This document shows positions 46,819 to 55,611 of a DNA stretch of 64,000 nucleotides, one piece after another. The DNA is taken from assembly GCA_016712265.1 (NCBI GenBank), contig JADJRJ010000029.1, forward strand, positions 124,001 through 188,000, in the 5' to 3' direction. Under the pieces are notes generated by a model that was not told the origin of the DNA, did no database searches, and saw only the letters and a program-made list of their open reading frames with translations. The position numbers and the translations under genes were made by a program. Within the stretch, counting starts at the first letter, position 1, and the number at the start of each line of letters is the position of its first letter. This DNA comes from Gemmatimonadota bacterium (GTDB taxonomy: Bacteria; Gemmatimonadota; Gemmatimonadetes; Gemmatimonadales; Gemmatimonadaceae).

Positions 46819-47636
46819 CCGAATCGCCCGGTGATGTAGGCCTCGGTACGTGGATCGGTCGGCGCCGTGAAGAGCTGGCGGGTGGGCGAGACCTCGACCA
46901 GGTCGCCCATCAACATGAAGGCCGTCCGGTCGGACACGCGCGCCGCCTGCTGCATGTTGTGGGTCACAATGATCACCGTGACCGTGCCACGCAGTTCATA
47001 GACCAGTTCCTCCACTTTCTGCGTGGACAGCGGGTCCAGGGAGGCGGTGGGTTCGTCGAGCAGCAGCACGCGCGGGTTGGTCGCCAGGGCGCGCGCGATG
47101 CACAGTCGCTGTTGTTGTCCGCCGGAAAGCCCGGTCGCGGAGTCCTTCAACCGGTCCTTGACCTCGTCCCACAGCGCGGCGCGTCGCAACGACGACTCCA
47201 CGATCTGGTCGACCTCCCGCCGCGGTGGAGCGGCAGGCATGCCGCGGAATCCGGCAGCGACATTGTCGCGAATCGACATGGTGGGGAAGGGGGTCGGCCG
47301 CTGGAACACCATGCCAATCCGGCGCCGTACCTCGATCGGGTTGATTCCCCGACCGTAGATGTCGGTGCGATCCAGCTCCACCTCGCCTTCTGCCCGGGCC
47401 CCAGGGATGGTTTCATGCATCCGGTTCAAGCACCGGAGTAACGTCGATTTTCCACAGCCGGAGGGGCCGATGATCGCCGTGACCTGTCCGTCGAGGAAAT
47501 CCAGCGTGACATCGCGCACCGACCGCGTGGCCCCGTAGTAGGCGTCCAGCGAGCGCACGGCGACCCGGACATTTGGGGTAGTGCCTGGCGAGGTCATCGC
47601 GGCGGGTGGGGCGGGGGGCATGATGGTGGTCGTCAT
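46815..47636 (-). CDS. pstB: Phosphate ABC transporter ATPase PstB, copy 2
   Basis: 273 residues. An N-terminal Pro-rich extension precedes VRSLDAYYGATRSVRDV. Walker A GPSGCGKST, LRCLNRMHETIPGAR, VGMVFQRPTPFPTMSIRDNV, LSGGQQQRLCIARALA and LLLDEPTASLDP follow, ending EAYITGRFG like copy 1. It probably shares the PstCA membrane pair with copy 1, or the two form a heterodimer. It lies 30 bp after pstA. Confidence 0.95.
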   Translation of the reverse strand: MTTTIMPPAPPAAMTSPGTTPNVRVAVRSLDAYYGATRSVRDVTLDFLDGQVTAIIGPSGCGKSTLLRCLNRMHETIPGARAEGEVELDRTDIYGRGINPIEVRRRIGMVFQRPTPFPTMSIRDNVAAGFRGMPAAPPRREVDQIVESSLRRAALWDEVKDRLKDSATGLSGGQQQRLCIARALATNPRVLLLDEPTASLDPLSTQKVEELVYELRGTVTVIIVTHNMQQAARVSDRTAFMLMGDLVEVSPTRQLFTAPTDPRTEAYITGRFG

Positions 47637-47666
47637 CGATGCGTAAGTCCGGCGCGGGAGGGTCGA

Positions 47667-48566
47667 TCAGTCATGGCCGCCCCCGTGCTTTGAGCGGGTG
47701 GCAAAACGCGCGACCAGGGAAATCACCAGGACGAGAGCCAGCAGCACAAGTGCGCCGGCCCATGCGAGGCGATGCCATTCCTCAAACGGCGAGGTGGCAT
47801 AGGAAAAGATCTGCAGGGGGAGCGCCGACATCGGCTGATCCAGCGAGAGCGACCAGAATTGGTTGCCGAAGGCCGTGAAGATCAACGGCGCCGTCTCGCC
47901 AGCGATGCGGGCCACCGCCACCAGCGCGCCGGTGACGATGCCTGGCATGGCCGTGCGAAGCACAATGGAAAGCGAGGTTCTCCACCGTGCATAGCCGAGG
48001 GCCAATGCCGCCTCGCGCAGGGAGGACGGCACGAGCCGGATCATCTCCTCCGTGGTACGCGTCACGAGGGGAATCATCATCACGCCAAGGGCAATGCCGC
48101 CGGCAAGGGCGGAGAAGTGCCCGACCGGTCGGACGAGCACCTGCCAGGCAAAGATCCCCATGACGATCGAGGGCAACCCGTTCAGGATGTCGGAGAGGAA
48201 CCGCACGGTCGAGGCGAGACGCTGCGACCCCTGTTCGGCGAGGTAGAGGCCAGCGCCGATTCCCAATGGCAGGCCGATGGCCGTGGCGGTCCCTACGAGC
48301 ACCAGCGTTCCGGCGATGGCGTTGGCCATGCCGCCCCCGGACTCGCCCACCGGGCGAGGCATTTTGGTGAAGAAGTTGAGGTCGAGCGACGACGCGCCTT
48401 CCTTCACCAGGTGAAAGAGGATGAACACCAGGGGGAGGGTCGCGAGGCCCGCAGCCGCGTACATGATCCCCAGCATGATGGTGTTCGTGACGCGCCGGCG
48501 ACGCAGAGAGCGTCCCGTGCGTTCGATCGCCGCACGCTGCGATCCGGTAGGCCGCGAGGGGGTCAT
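47667..48566 (-). CDS. pstA: Phosphate ABC transporter permease PstA
   Basis: About 299 residues with six hydrophobic helices. The permease EAA-like loop REAALALGYARWRTSLSIVL and the region GGIALGVMMIPLVTRTTEEM match PstA. It starts at ATG 48566, overlapping the pstC stop as ATGA; the longer ORF to 48650 is not used. Forms the membrane channel with PstC. Confidence 0.95.
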   Translation of the reverse strand: MTPSRPTGSQRAAIERTGRSLRRRRVTNTIMLGIMYAAAGLATLPLVFILFHLVKEGASSLDLNFFTKMPRPVGESGGGMANAIAGTLVLVGTATAIGLPLGIGAGLYLAEQGSQRLASTVRFLSDILNGLPSIVMGIFAWQVLVRPVGHFSALAGGIALGVMMIPLVTRTTEEMIRLVPSSLREAALALGYARWRTSLSIVLRTAMPGIVTGALVAVARIAGETAPLIFTAFGNQFWSLSLDQPMSALPLQIFSYATSPFEEWHRLAWAGALVLLALVLVISLVARFATRSKHGGGHD

Positions 48567-49540
48567 CGGCCGTCGCGTCCCACGCGCCCAACCAACCAGC
48601 GCGCCAGCATGTTCACGAGGAGGGTCACGCCAAGCAGCACGGCGCCACACGCCATGAGCGCCGCGGTGTGGAATTCTGTTGAGGCCTCGGCGAACTCATT
48701 GGCGATCACCGAGGCGAGCGTATACCCCGGTGCGAAGAGCGATGCGGAGAGTTCCGCCCGGTTGCCGATCAGCATCGTGACGGCCATGGTCTCGCCCAGT
48801 GCGCGCCCCAGGCCGAGGATGATCCCGCCGATGATGCCCGAACGGGCATACGGCACGACGGCATCGCGAATCATCTCCCACCGGGTGGCCCCGAGCGCCA
48901 GCGCGGCTTCGCGTTGGGCGCGCGGCACCGCCATCAACACCTCGCGAGATACAGCAGAGATGTAGGGAAGGACCATGATGGCCAGGATGATCGCGGCGGC
49001 GAGCATGCTGTTCCCGTAGGCCGGGCCGCTGAAGAGCGGCGTGGCACCGAGGCCGAGCGTGGTCGCCAGGAATGGCATGACCGACTCGCGCAGGATCGGG
49101 AGCAACACAAAAATGCCCCAGAGTCCGTAGACGACGGACGGAATGGCGGCCAGCAGGTCCACGAGAAAGGCCACCGGCTGGCGAAGCCAGGGGGGGGCAA
49201 ACTCCGAAAGGAAGATCGCCACGCCCAGCGCAAACGGCGTCGCGAGGAGAAGGGCCAGCACGGAGGATACGACCGTGCCGTAGATCATCGGTGCCGCCCC
49301 GAATTCGCCCGCACCGACATCCCACGTACTGCCGGTCAGGAAGCTGAAGCCGAACTTCGAGAGCGCAGGCCATGCCCCGATGATGATCTCGAGCGCGATG
49401 AAGCCGAGCAAGAGGGGGATGGACACCGCGCACAGGAAGGTGACGACGCGGTAGATGCGATCCCCGGTCGAGCTTCCCTCGATGCCTGCGGCGTCGGATG
49501 GACCCGACACCGCAGGGGCTGCAACTCCCTCCATGCTCAT
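48563..49540 (-). CDS. pstC: Phosphate ABC transporter permease PstC
   Basis: 325 residues with about six transmembrane helices. PstC features include FGFSFLTGSTWD near residue 70, AIPSVVYGLWG, and the loop REAALALGATRWEMIRD. The start overlaps the pstS stop as ATGA (49537-49540). It pairs with PstA. Confidence 0.95.
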   Translation of the reverse strand: MSMEGVAAPAVSGPSDAAGIEGSSTGDRIYRVVTFLCAVSIPLLLGFIALEIIIGAWPALSKFGFSFLTGSTWDVGAGEFGAAPMIYGTVVSSVLALLLATPFALGVAIFLSEFAPPWLRQPVAFLVDLLAAIPSVVYGLWGIFVLLPILRESVMPFLATTLGLGATPLFSGPAYGNSMLAAAIILAIMVLPYISAVSREVLMAVPRAQREAALALGATRWEMIRDAVVPYARSGIIGGIILGLGRALGETMAVTMLIGNRAELSASLFAPGYTLASVIANEFAEASTEFHTAALMACGAVLLGVTLLVNMLARWLVGRVGRDGR

Positions 49541-50622
49541 TTCGGCACGCCCTGGATGGTGCTGAGGCGATCAGCGAGTTGGGTGGCCAGGGCGGAAGGC
49601 AGTGGGGCGTAGTCGAGCGACGCCGCGCTCTGCTGGCCAGCGCCGTACATCCAGCGCATGAAGTCCACGAGCTTCTTCCCCTTCACGCCGTCGGCCTGGT
49701 TTTGGTACACGAGGAGCCAGGTGAACGATGAAATGGGGTATGCGCTCGCACCTGCCGCGTTCACGATCGACACGCGATAGTCCGAATCCTTCCCAAGCTG
49801 CGACATGGCGCCCTCGGCCGCTGCCGTAATCGACTCGATCGTCGGCTCAACGGCCGCGCCGCTCGCATTCTTGACCCGTGCCGAGGGCAATCGATTTTGC
49901 TTGGCGTATGCCAGCTCAACGTACCCGATGGTGCCTGGGGTCTGCTTCACGCTGCCCGAGACGCCCTCGTTCCCCTTGCCACCGAGTCCCACGGGCCAGC
50001 TCACGGATTTGCCCTTGCCCGGCCCAGCCTTCCACGCTGCGGAGACCGCCGTGAGGTAGTCCGTAAAGATGTAGGTGGTGCCGGATCCGTCCGATCGGTG
50101 CACGACAAGAATGTCCTGGGCGGGGAGTGTCACGCCCGAGTTCTCGGCCGCGATCCGCGGATCATTCCATTTCGTGATCTTGCCAAGGAAAATGTCGCCA
50201 ATGATCTCCCCGGTGAGCGTCAGCGGCACAGTCACGTCAGGCAGGTTGTACGTGATGACCACCGCGCCGAGGACTGAGGGGAAGTGCATGACCGGGCCAC
50301 CCTTCGCCGCCGCCAGTTCCTCGTCGGACATTGGGCCGTCTGAGGCGCCAAAATCAACCGTGCCCTCGGACAGCTGCCGGATTCCAGCCCCGGACCCGAC
50401 GGAGCCGTAGTTGATCTTGACCCCAGTCTGCTCGGCGTAGTTCGAAAACCACTTCAGGTAGATCGGGTAGGGGAAGGTCGCCCCTGCGCCATTCAGGTCC
50501 ACGGATGACGACGACGCCACGGCGCCGGCGCTGTCGGAGGTCGACGATTCGGACCCACCGCATGCGGTGAGTACGGCGAGGCTTGTTACAATCGAAAGCG
50601 AGGCGGCGAACCGGGCGTTCAC
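49537..50622 (-). CDS. pstS: Phosphate-binding lipoprotein PstS
   Basis: About 361 residues. The signal peptide ends in a lipobox LAVLTAC, followed by a Ser-rich linker and the phosphate-binding fold: NGAGATFPYPIYLKW, YGSVGSGAGIRQL, DFGASDGPMS and VHRSDGSGTTYIF all contact phosphate in the family. GTG 50622 has AGGAG seven bases upstream and is preferred over the ORF start at 50691. First gene of pstS-pstC-pstA-pstB-pstB-phoU-ppx, with candidate regulatory repeats 70-90 bp upstream. Confidence 0.95.
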   Translation of the reverse strand: MNARFAASLSIVTSLAVLTACGGSESSTSDSAGAVASSSSVDLNGAGATFPYPIYLKWFSNYAEQTGVKINYGSVGSGAGIRQLSEGTVDFGASDGPMSDEELAAAKGGPVMHFPSVLGAVVITYNLPDVTVPLTLTGEIIGDIFLGKITKWNDPRIAAENSGVTLPAQDILVVHRSDGSGTTYIFTDYLTAVSAAWKAGPGKGKSVSWPVGLGGKGNEGVSGSVKQTPGTIGYVELAYAKQNRLPSARVKNASGAAVEPTIESITAAAEGAMSQLGKDSDYRVSIVNAAGASAYPISSFTWLLVYQNQADGVKGKKLVDFMRWMYGAGQQSAASLDYAPLPSALATQLADRLSTIQGVPK

Positions 50623-50663
50623 GGGGAGACTCCTGATAAGTGATGGTGCGCCTTGAAGATCAC

Positions 50664-50710
50664 TGTCAGTGACAGTTACACAGATCCGCATTGTGTAACG
50701 GCATCGTCAC
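50664..50710 (-). promoter_or_regulatory. Candidate PHO box and dyads upstream of pstS
   Basis: On the plus strand GTAAC (50695) and GTCAC (50706) start 11 bp apart. Next to them GTTACAC and GTGTAAC form an inverted pair around about 13 bp, and CTGTCA-G-TGACAG (near 50664-50676) is a perfect dyad. The cluster lies 42-88 bp upstream of the pstS start. Confidence 0.5.
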
Positions 50711-50777
50711 GAGATGCTGCGGACGCGACGGGCCGGCACCGCGTGGGTGTCGGCCCGCACGCCCCGCAATCTTGAGG

Positions 50778-52502
50778 CTACTTCTGGGCGTACGTGGTCC
50801 AGCCCTGCCACCACTTGGTACCGCCAGGTGCGGCGGCGCCGCGGTAGGCCGTACCGGTCACGGCGGTCCCGCCCGCCGTCAGGAGTTTCCCGGTGAAGGG
50901 GTTCAGTCCGCCCGTCGCAATCGCCGATCCACTGGCGGGCGTCCAATCGAAGGCGGTCACCGGGGTAGCGTCGGTGATCGTCGCCGGGAATGCCGTAAAG
51001 GCAGCGGCGCCGGTTCCGGTTCCTGCCGCAATGTTGTTCCCGCTGGCGTCGAAGGCAAAGCGACCGGACCCCGTCTCGAACATGTTGGTCGACTCGAAGT
51101 ACGAGACGTTCCGGAGTGCGAGGTCGGCGCTTGCCAGGTCAGGGGTCGCGGTGCCGCCGCCGCGGGTGTAGGTGTCCTGGTCGCGGACCGAGAAGGCCGC
51201 GCGCGGCCAGCGTGCCAGGACCCCGTTCACATAGTAGCCGCCGGTGCCTCGACGCAGGAGCATCCCGATCCCGCCGGACGTGCCCGCGCCCACACTGGAG
51301 TTGCCGGTCCCAACGAGGGTGAAGTTGGCCACGACCGGGACGTTGAACGGGTTCGAGTTGAATCCGTTGGTGCAGCCGGCGCCGTCGCATCCGTCATTCT
51401 CGATGCCCTGCGGGTCCGTCGCGACGTTCTGTCCCGGGAGGGGGTTGATGTTCACCGTCGCCGACTGCATCCCAATGAGGAACTGCAGGCGTCCACGGTA
51501 GCCCTCGGACATGTCGAAATGGTCGTCTCCCGTCTCATAAGACACCAGGTTCGTCGCGTTCACCGTGCCACCGAACCATTCGAAGGCATCGTCGAGGCCA
51601 TACAGGGCCTGCAGGTACGACAGGCGCGTGCCACTGCCAACCGCGGCGAACGTGAAGGAGTTCAATTCCTGGTTGGCGCGCGGGGCGAAGCCGGCGAATT
51701 CGACGCGGACATAGCGGAGTTCGCCACTGTCGTCGGCATCGTTGGTGCCGCCGCCGTAGGTGACCGTGTAGTTCTTTCCGCTGGCAACGGTCGTCCCATC
51801 GGTCCCGGTCCCCTCGACCTCGGGGTTCGCTCCGGACTTGTTCGTCGTGGCGTTGCCCACGATGATCAGGCCGCCCCAGTCCCCGGCACGGCGTGAGCCC
51901 ACCGCCTTGGACGAGGTCATGACGATCGGCGCGTCCGCGCGGCCCACCGCGAGGATCTTCGAACCCCGCAAGACGAACAACGCCGAACCCTCATTGCCCT
52001 TGATCACGGTTCCGGGTTGGATCGTCAACGTGGCGTTGCCCGTGACGTGAATGAATCCCGCCAGCGTATAGGTGGTGTCCGCGAACCATGTGGTGTTGGT
52101 CGTGACGTCCCCCGAGATCGTCTTGCTGAACGAACCGAAGGGCAGGGTGGTTGCGGAGACTTCGCTGGAGGGCGTCGACGTCAGCCCGTTGGCCACGGCG
52201 AGGACGCGATACCGGTAGAGCGTCTGCACCTTCAGGCCGGCATCGTCATAGGTGAGGGTTCCGGCGGTGGCGGGGGCCGTCACCGTGCCGGCCTGGGCAA
52301 AGCTGCCGGCCGCGCCTTCCGCGCGTTCGATCGTGTACGACGCGATGCCTGCGGCGCTGGGAATCGTTACCCGAATAGCCGAGGAACTGGTCGCGGCCGC
52401 CTGGACGCCCAGTGGCGCATTGGGCGCCGTCGGGGCGGCAGGATCGTCGTCTCCGCAGGCGGCGACGACGAGGGACAGGAGGGCAAGATGGCGGAGTCGC
52501 AT
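50778..52502 (-). CDS. Surface lipoprotein with FN3-like and beta-helix-like regions
   Basis: About 574 residues. Signal peptide with lipobox (LLSLVVAAC, Cys16), an FN3-like domain (about residues 25-115, APLGVQAAATSSSAIRVTI), then a repetitive Gly/Asn/Thr-rich beta region with DWGGLIIVGNATTN and ELRYVRVEFAG motifs that recall parallel beta-helix proteins. No enzymatic residues are evident. It sits downstream of the TonB receptor, with an exact 11-bp direct repeat in front of its start, within the phosphate island. A role in phosphate-source capture is inferred. Confidence 0.65.
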   Translation of the reverse strand: MRLRHLALLSLVVAACGDDDPAAPTAPNAPLGVQAAATSSSAIRVTIPSAAGIASYTIERAEGAAGSFAQAGTVTAPATAGTLTYDDAGLKVQTLYRYRVLAVANGLTSTPSSEVSATTLPFGSFSKTISGDVTTNTTWFADTTYTLAGFIHVTGNATLTIQPGTVIKGNEGSALFVLRGSKILAVGRADAPIVMTSSKAVGSRRAGDWGGLIIVGNATTNKSGANPEVEGTGTDGTTVASGKNYTVTYGGGTNDADDSGELRYVRVEFAGFAPRANQELNSFTFAAVGSGTRLSYLQALYGLDDAFEWFGGTVNATNLVSYETGDDHFDMSEGYRGRLQFLIGMQSATVNINPLPGQNVATDPQGIENDGCDGAGCTNGFNSNPFNVPVVANFTLVGTGNSSVGAGTSGGIGMLLRRGTGGYYVNGVLARWPRAAFSVRDQDTYTRGGGTATPDLASADLALRNVSYFESTNMFETGSGRFAFDASGNNIAAGTGTGAAAFTAFPATITDATPVTAFDWTPASGSAIATGGLNPFTGKLLTAGGTAVTGTAYRGAAAPGGTKWWQGWTTYAQK

Positions 52503-52607
52503 GGGGTAGTGTCTTGGCGCGAGTGCGCGGCGAGAGAAAGCAATGCGGCCGGTCTCGCAGGAGACCGACCGCATGAAGAAGCCAAATCGAGAAAACAGCT
52601 GTATCTC

Positions 52608-52629
52608 GAACCGGTCACGAACCGGTCAC
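52608..52629. promoter_or_regulatory. Exact 11-bp tandem repeat, candidate PHO box
   Basis: GAACCGGTCAC occurs twice in tandem (52608-52618 and 52619-52629), giving GTCAC cores 11 bp apart. It lies in the 138-bp gap between the TonB receptor and the downstream lipoprotein (both minus strand). The orientation is opposite to the arrays at 33237 and 36682 relative to the downstream gene. Confidence 0.55.
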
Positions 52630-52640
52630 GACAGGCGGGC

Positions 52641-55427
52641 TCATGGGCGCCACTGCAGCCCCACCTGGAATACGCGACCTTGACGGTAGTACTCGCGCGT
52701 GACGGTGCCCTGGACGGCCTCGTATGGCGCGTCGAGCAGGTTGCGGGCGTCCATCCGCGCCTGGAGCCCTCCGAGCAGCGGGAACCGGACGCTCAGGTCT
52801 ACGAGGCTGCGTGGCTTGAGGACGATGTCCGGCAGAGGCTGGTCGCCAGCCGCGTCGATGCGCTCACCCGTTCGGTTGAACAGGGCCGTGGCGCTCATGC
52901 TTCCGGCGTTGGAGGTCCACGTCACCCCGGCATTGACGACATACGGTGCCTGACCCACCATGGCCCGCTCGGCGTTGGTGGCGGCCAGCTGCTGGGACCC
53001 CAGCTCGATGTTGCTGGCCATGAGCGTGACGTTCGAAAATGCCACCAGCTGCCGAAACGCATCGCCCATGAATCCGAGCTCTTTCCGGGCCTCGAGTTCG
53101 ACCCCAAAGTTGGTCGCTGCATCCGCATTGACGTACACGATCGTCCGGTTGGCCGAGTTGCCGGCGCGATACGCGCGCTCAATGGGGTCCTTGAACTGTT
53201 TGGCGAACACGCCGAGCGAAAAAACTTCGGCTTCGGTCGGATACCACTCCCACCGCAAATCACCGTTCAAGATGCCGGTGCGCTGAAGGTCCGGGTTGCC
53301 CTGGACGTCATCCGCGTTCAACACATCGCGCGTCGCCACCGGTGAGAGCTCGCGGTACTCCGGACGGGCCAGCGTCTTCGACACGGAGAGGCGGAGGGTC
53401 TGAAAATCGCTGATCTTGATGTTGAACGCGGCCGACGGCAGGACGTCGTTCCACGTGTTGTTCACCGTCACGGGGGCACCGAGCGTCGACTTGGCGTTGA
53501 GCGTCACGACGTCGCGCTCGAAGCGCGCGCCGCCAACGAACCGGATGCGATCGCTGAGGCCCAGTTCCACCATGCCGAACCCGGCGGTGAGGTCGTCCGC
53601 CGCGTCGTAGTTGCCACCCTGGCTGAGCGCGACCACTTCCCAGTAGTTCGTGCGGTTGGCAAACCGACCGTCGAAGATCTGTTCGGCACTGAGCTCGCGT
53701 TCCGCCTGCGTAGCGCGCGGGGCGCTGATGCTGAACGAGAACGTGCCGGCGTCGCGCTCGGTGGCACGATACAGGCCGCCGACCTTGAAGGTGTGCTGCC
53801 GGCCGGCCGCATCGAAGTTGAGCTGGTAGCTGCCGCGTGCCTCACGCGAGGACTCCGACAGATTCCCGTAGGTGCGCACGGCGCCGCCGTTCCCGGAGCT
53901 GAGCCAGCGGAGTGACTCGCCGCCGCCGGTCCCCGACTCGATGATCGAGATGAACTCCGAACGATCCGGCTCATCCCGCGTCACGGCGGACGAGGTCAGG
54001 TACCACTCCAGCCGATGCTTGTCGCCGAACTGGTGCTCGGCGGCGACTTGGTTGGATCGGATGGAGCGCTCGACATACTGGTTCTTGTCGATCTGCACGT
54101 TCACGCCGTCGGATTCGAACTGGCCGCGCTCCCGACGTGCCTCGTTGTCCGAGGTGCGGTTGAAGGTGTTGTTGAGTGACAGGCGGGTGTGTCCGCCGAG
54201 CAGGGTGCTGAAGTTCGCAATGCCGCCCCACAGGATGCCACGGCTCCCGGTCTCGCCCTCGAACCTATTGAACTCGACCGTCTGTCCGGGCTGGGAGCCG
54301 CGGTTGGCCAGCGCGCGGGTCTGGTCGGCACGGATGTCCTGCGACGTCGAGTAGGTGCCGGACACCAGGTAGCCGATACGCTGTCCGAAAATCGGGTCGT
54401 TGCCGCCGATGGACACGGAGGTCGACGCGTTCGGCATCGCGGTGCCCAAGTCGGTGCTCCATGCGTTTCTGAGTTGGCCAATCAAGGCCAGCTTGTCGCC
54501 ATCGTTCAAGGACGGAAAGCCGAGGTCTGAGTAGTTCTTGAGCAGCGAGGGAATCTTGCGGTCGCTCTTCACGAGGGCGACGTTTTCGCCGCCCACGCTA
54601 AAGGCGCGCCGGACGTCCGAGCCGAGCGCTGTGGAGTTGGCACCAGCAGAGGCGGAGACGGTCACGCTGCGGCGGGCAGGAAACTCGCGTGTCTTGATAT
54701 CCACCTGGGCGCCAGAGAAGTCGCCTTGCTGGTCCGGGGTGAAGGTCTTCTGGGTCGTGATGGTCTGCAGCAATCCCGCTGGGAACAGGTCGAGCGGCAC
54801 CACGCGCTTCTCTGGCTCGGGGCTGGGGATTCGCGTGCCGTTGAGCTGTGCCGTGGTGTAGCGCTCGCCGAGGCCCCGCACGAAGACGTACTTGCCGCCG
54901 GTGATGGTGACGCCACTGACACGCTGCACGGCCTGGGCGGCGTCACTGTCGGGGCTGCGCGAAATCTGTTCGGATGTGATGGCGCTTACGACGCCGACGG
55001 CGACGCGTTGGGCATCAAGCGCCTCGTTCACCGAGCCGCGTTCGGCCGAGGCGGTGACGACCTGGGCGGTCAGGGTAATCGTCGCTGCTTCGAGCGTCAC
55101 GTTCTGCTCAACCGTCTTGCCGGCCTCGAGCAGGATGCCAGTTACCGTCTTGGGCTGGAAGCCCAGGCGTCGCAGCTGGATCGTGATGGGCCCGGCTGGC
55201 ACATTCACGAGGCCAAAGCGACCATCGACGCCAGATTGGGTGCCTAACGTGGTGCCTACGACCTGGATCCCGACATCCGGGAGCCCCTGGCCGCTCGCGG
55301 CATCGATGACCCGGCCGACGATACGACCGGTGGTAGCTGGGGCTGCCTGGGCGCCGAGCGAGGCGCTGAGAAGCCCCAGGAAGACGAGGGAACGGCCGAT
55401 CCAGCGGGTGGCCTGAAAGGACGACAT
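52641..55427 (-). CDS. TonB-dependent outer-membrane receptor
   Basis: 928 residues. Signal peptide ending near LGAQA, then a carboxypeptidase-regulatory-like domain (GRIVGRVIDAASGQGLPDVG, residues about 33-110), the TonB plug with VFVRGLGERYTTAQLNG and PLDLFPAGLLQTITT, and a barrel ending in VFQVGLQWRP. The ligand is unknown; its position between phoR and pstS suggests a phosphorylated or phosphate-related compound. The divergent-looking gap to phoR (55428-55611) holds TTGTTAC and GTCAC half-sites. Confidence 0.88.
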   Translation of the reverse strand: MSSFQATRWIGRSLVFLGLLSASLGAQAAPATTGRIVGRVIDAASGQGLPDVGIQVVGTTLGTQSGVDGRFGLVNVPAGPITIQLRRLGFQPKTVTGILLEAGKTVEQNVTLEAATITLTAQVVTASAERGSVNEALDAQRVAVGVVSAITSEQISRSPDSDAAQAVQRVSGVTITGGKYVFVRGLGERYTTAQLNGTRIPSPEPEKRVVPLDLFPAGLLQTITTQKTFTPDQQGDFSGAQVDIKTREFPARRSVTVSASAGANSTALGSDVRRAFSVGGENVALVKSDRKIPSLLKNYSDLGFPSLNDGDKLALIGQLRNAWSTDLGTAMPNASTSVSIGGNDPIFGQRIGYLVSGTYSTSQDIRADQTRALANRGSQPGQTVEFNRFEGETGSRGILWGGIANFSTLLGGHTRLSLNNTFNRTSDNEARRERGQFESDGVNVQIDKNQYVERSIRSNQVAAEHQFGDKHRLEWYLTSSAVTRDEPDRSEFISIIESGTGGGESLRWLSSGNGGAVRTYGNLSESSREARGSYQLNFDAAGRQHTFKVGGLYRATERDAGTFSFSISAPRATQAERELSAEQIFDGRFANRTNYWEVVALSQGGNYDAADDLTAGFGMVELGLSDRIRFVGGARFERDVVTLNAKSTLGAPVTVNNTWNDVLPSAAFNIKISDFQTLRLSVSKTLARPEYRELSPVATRDVLNADDVQGNPDLQRTGILNGDLRWEWYPTEAEVFSLGVFAKQFKDPIERAYRAGNSANRTIVYVNADAATNFGVELEARKELGFMGDAFRQLVAFSNVTLMASNIELGSQQLAATNAERAMVGQAPYVVNAGVTWTSNAGSMSATALFNRTGERIDAAGDQPLPDIVLKPRSLVDLSVRFPLLGGLQARMDARNLLDAPYEAVQGTVTREYYRQGRVFQVGLQWRP

Positions 55428-55611
55428 GAAGTTCTCGCGGTTGAGACGGACGGCGGACGCTAGCGGGCGTTGGTCACCGCAGCGTTGTTACAATGCCGCG
55501 GACGCGTCTCGGAACTCCCACGGAAGTGCAACGGACGTGTCACGAGGCCGCAAGACCGGCCGTGCGTACCGCGCGCCATGGCCGGTCGAACGGCCGGTGC
55601 GGCGTGGCCCT

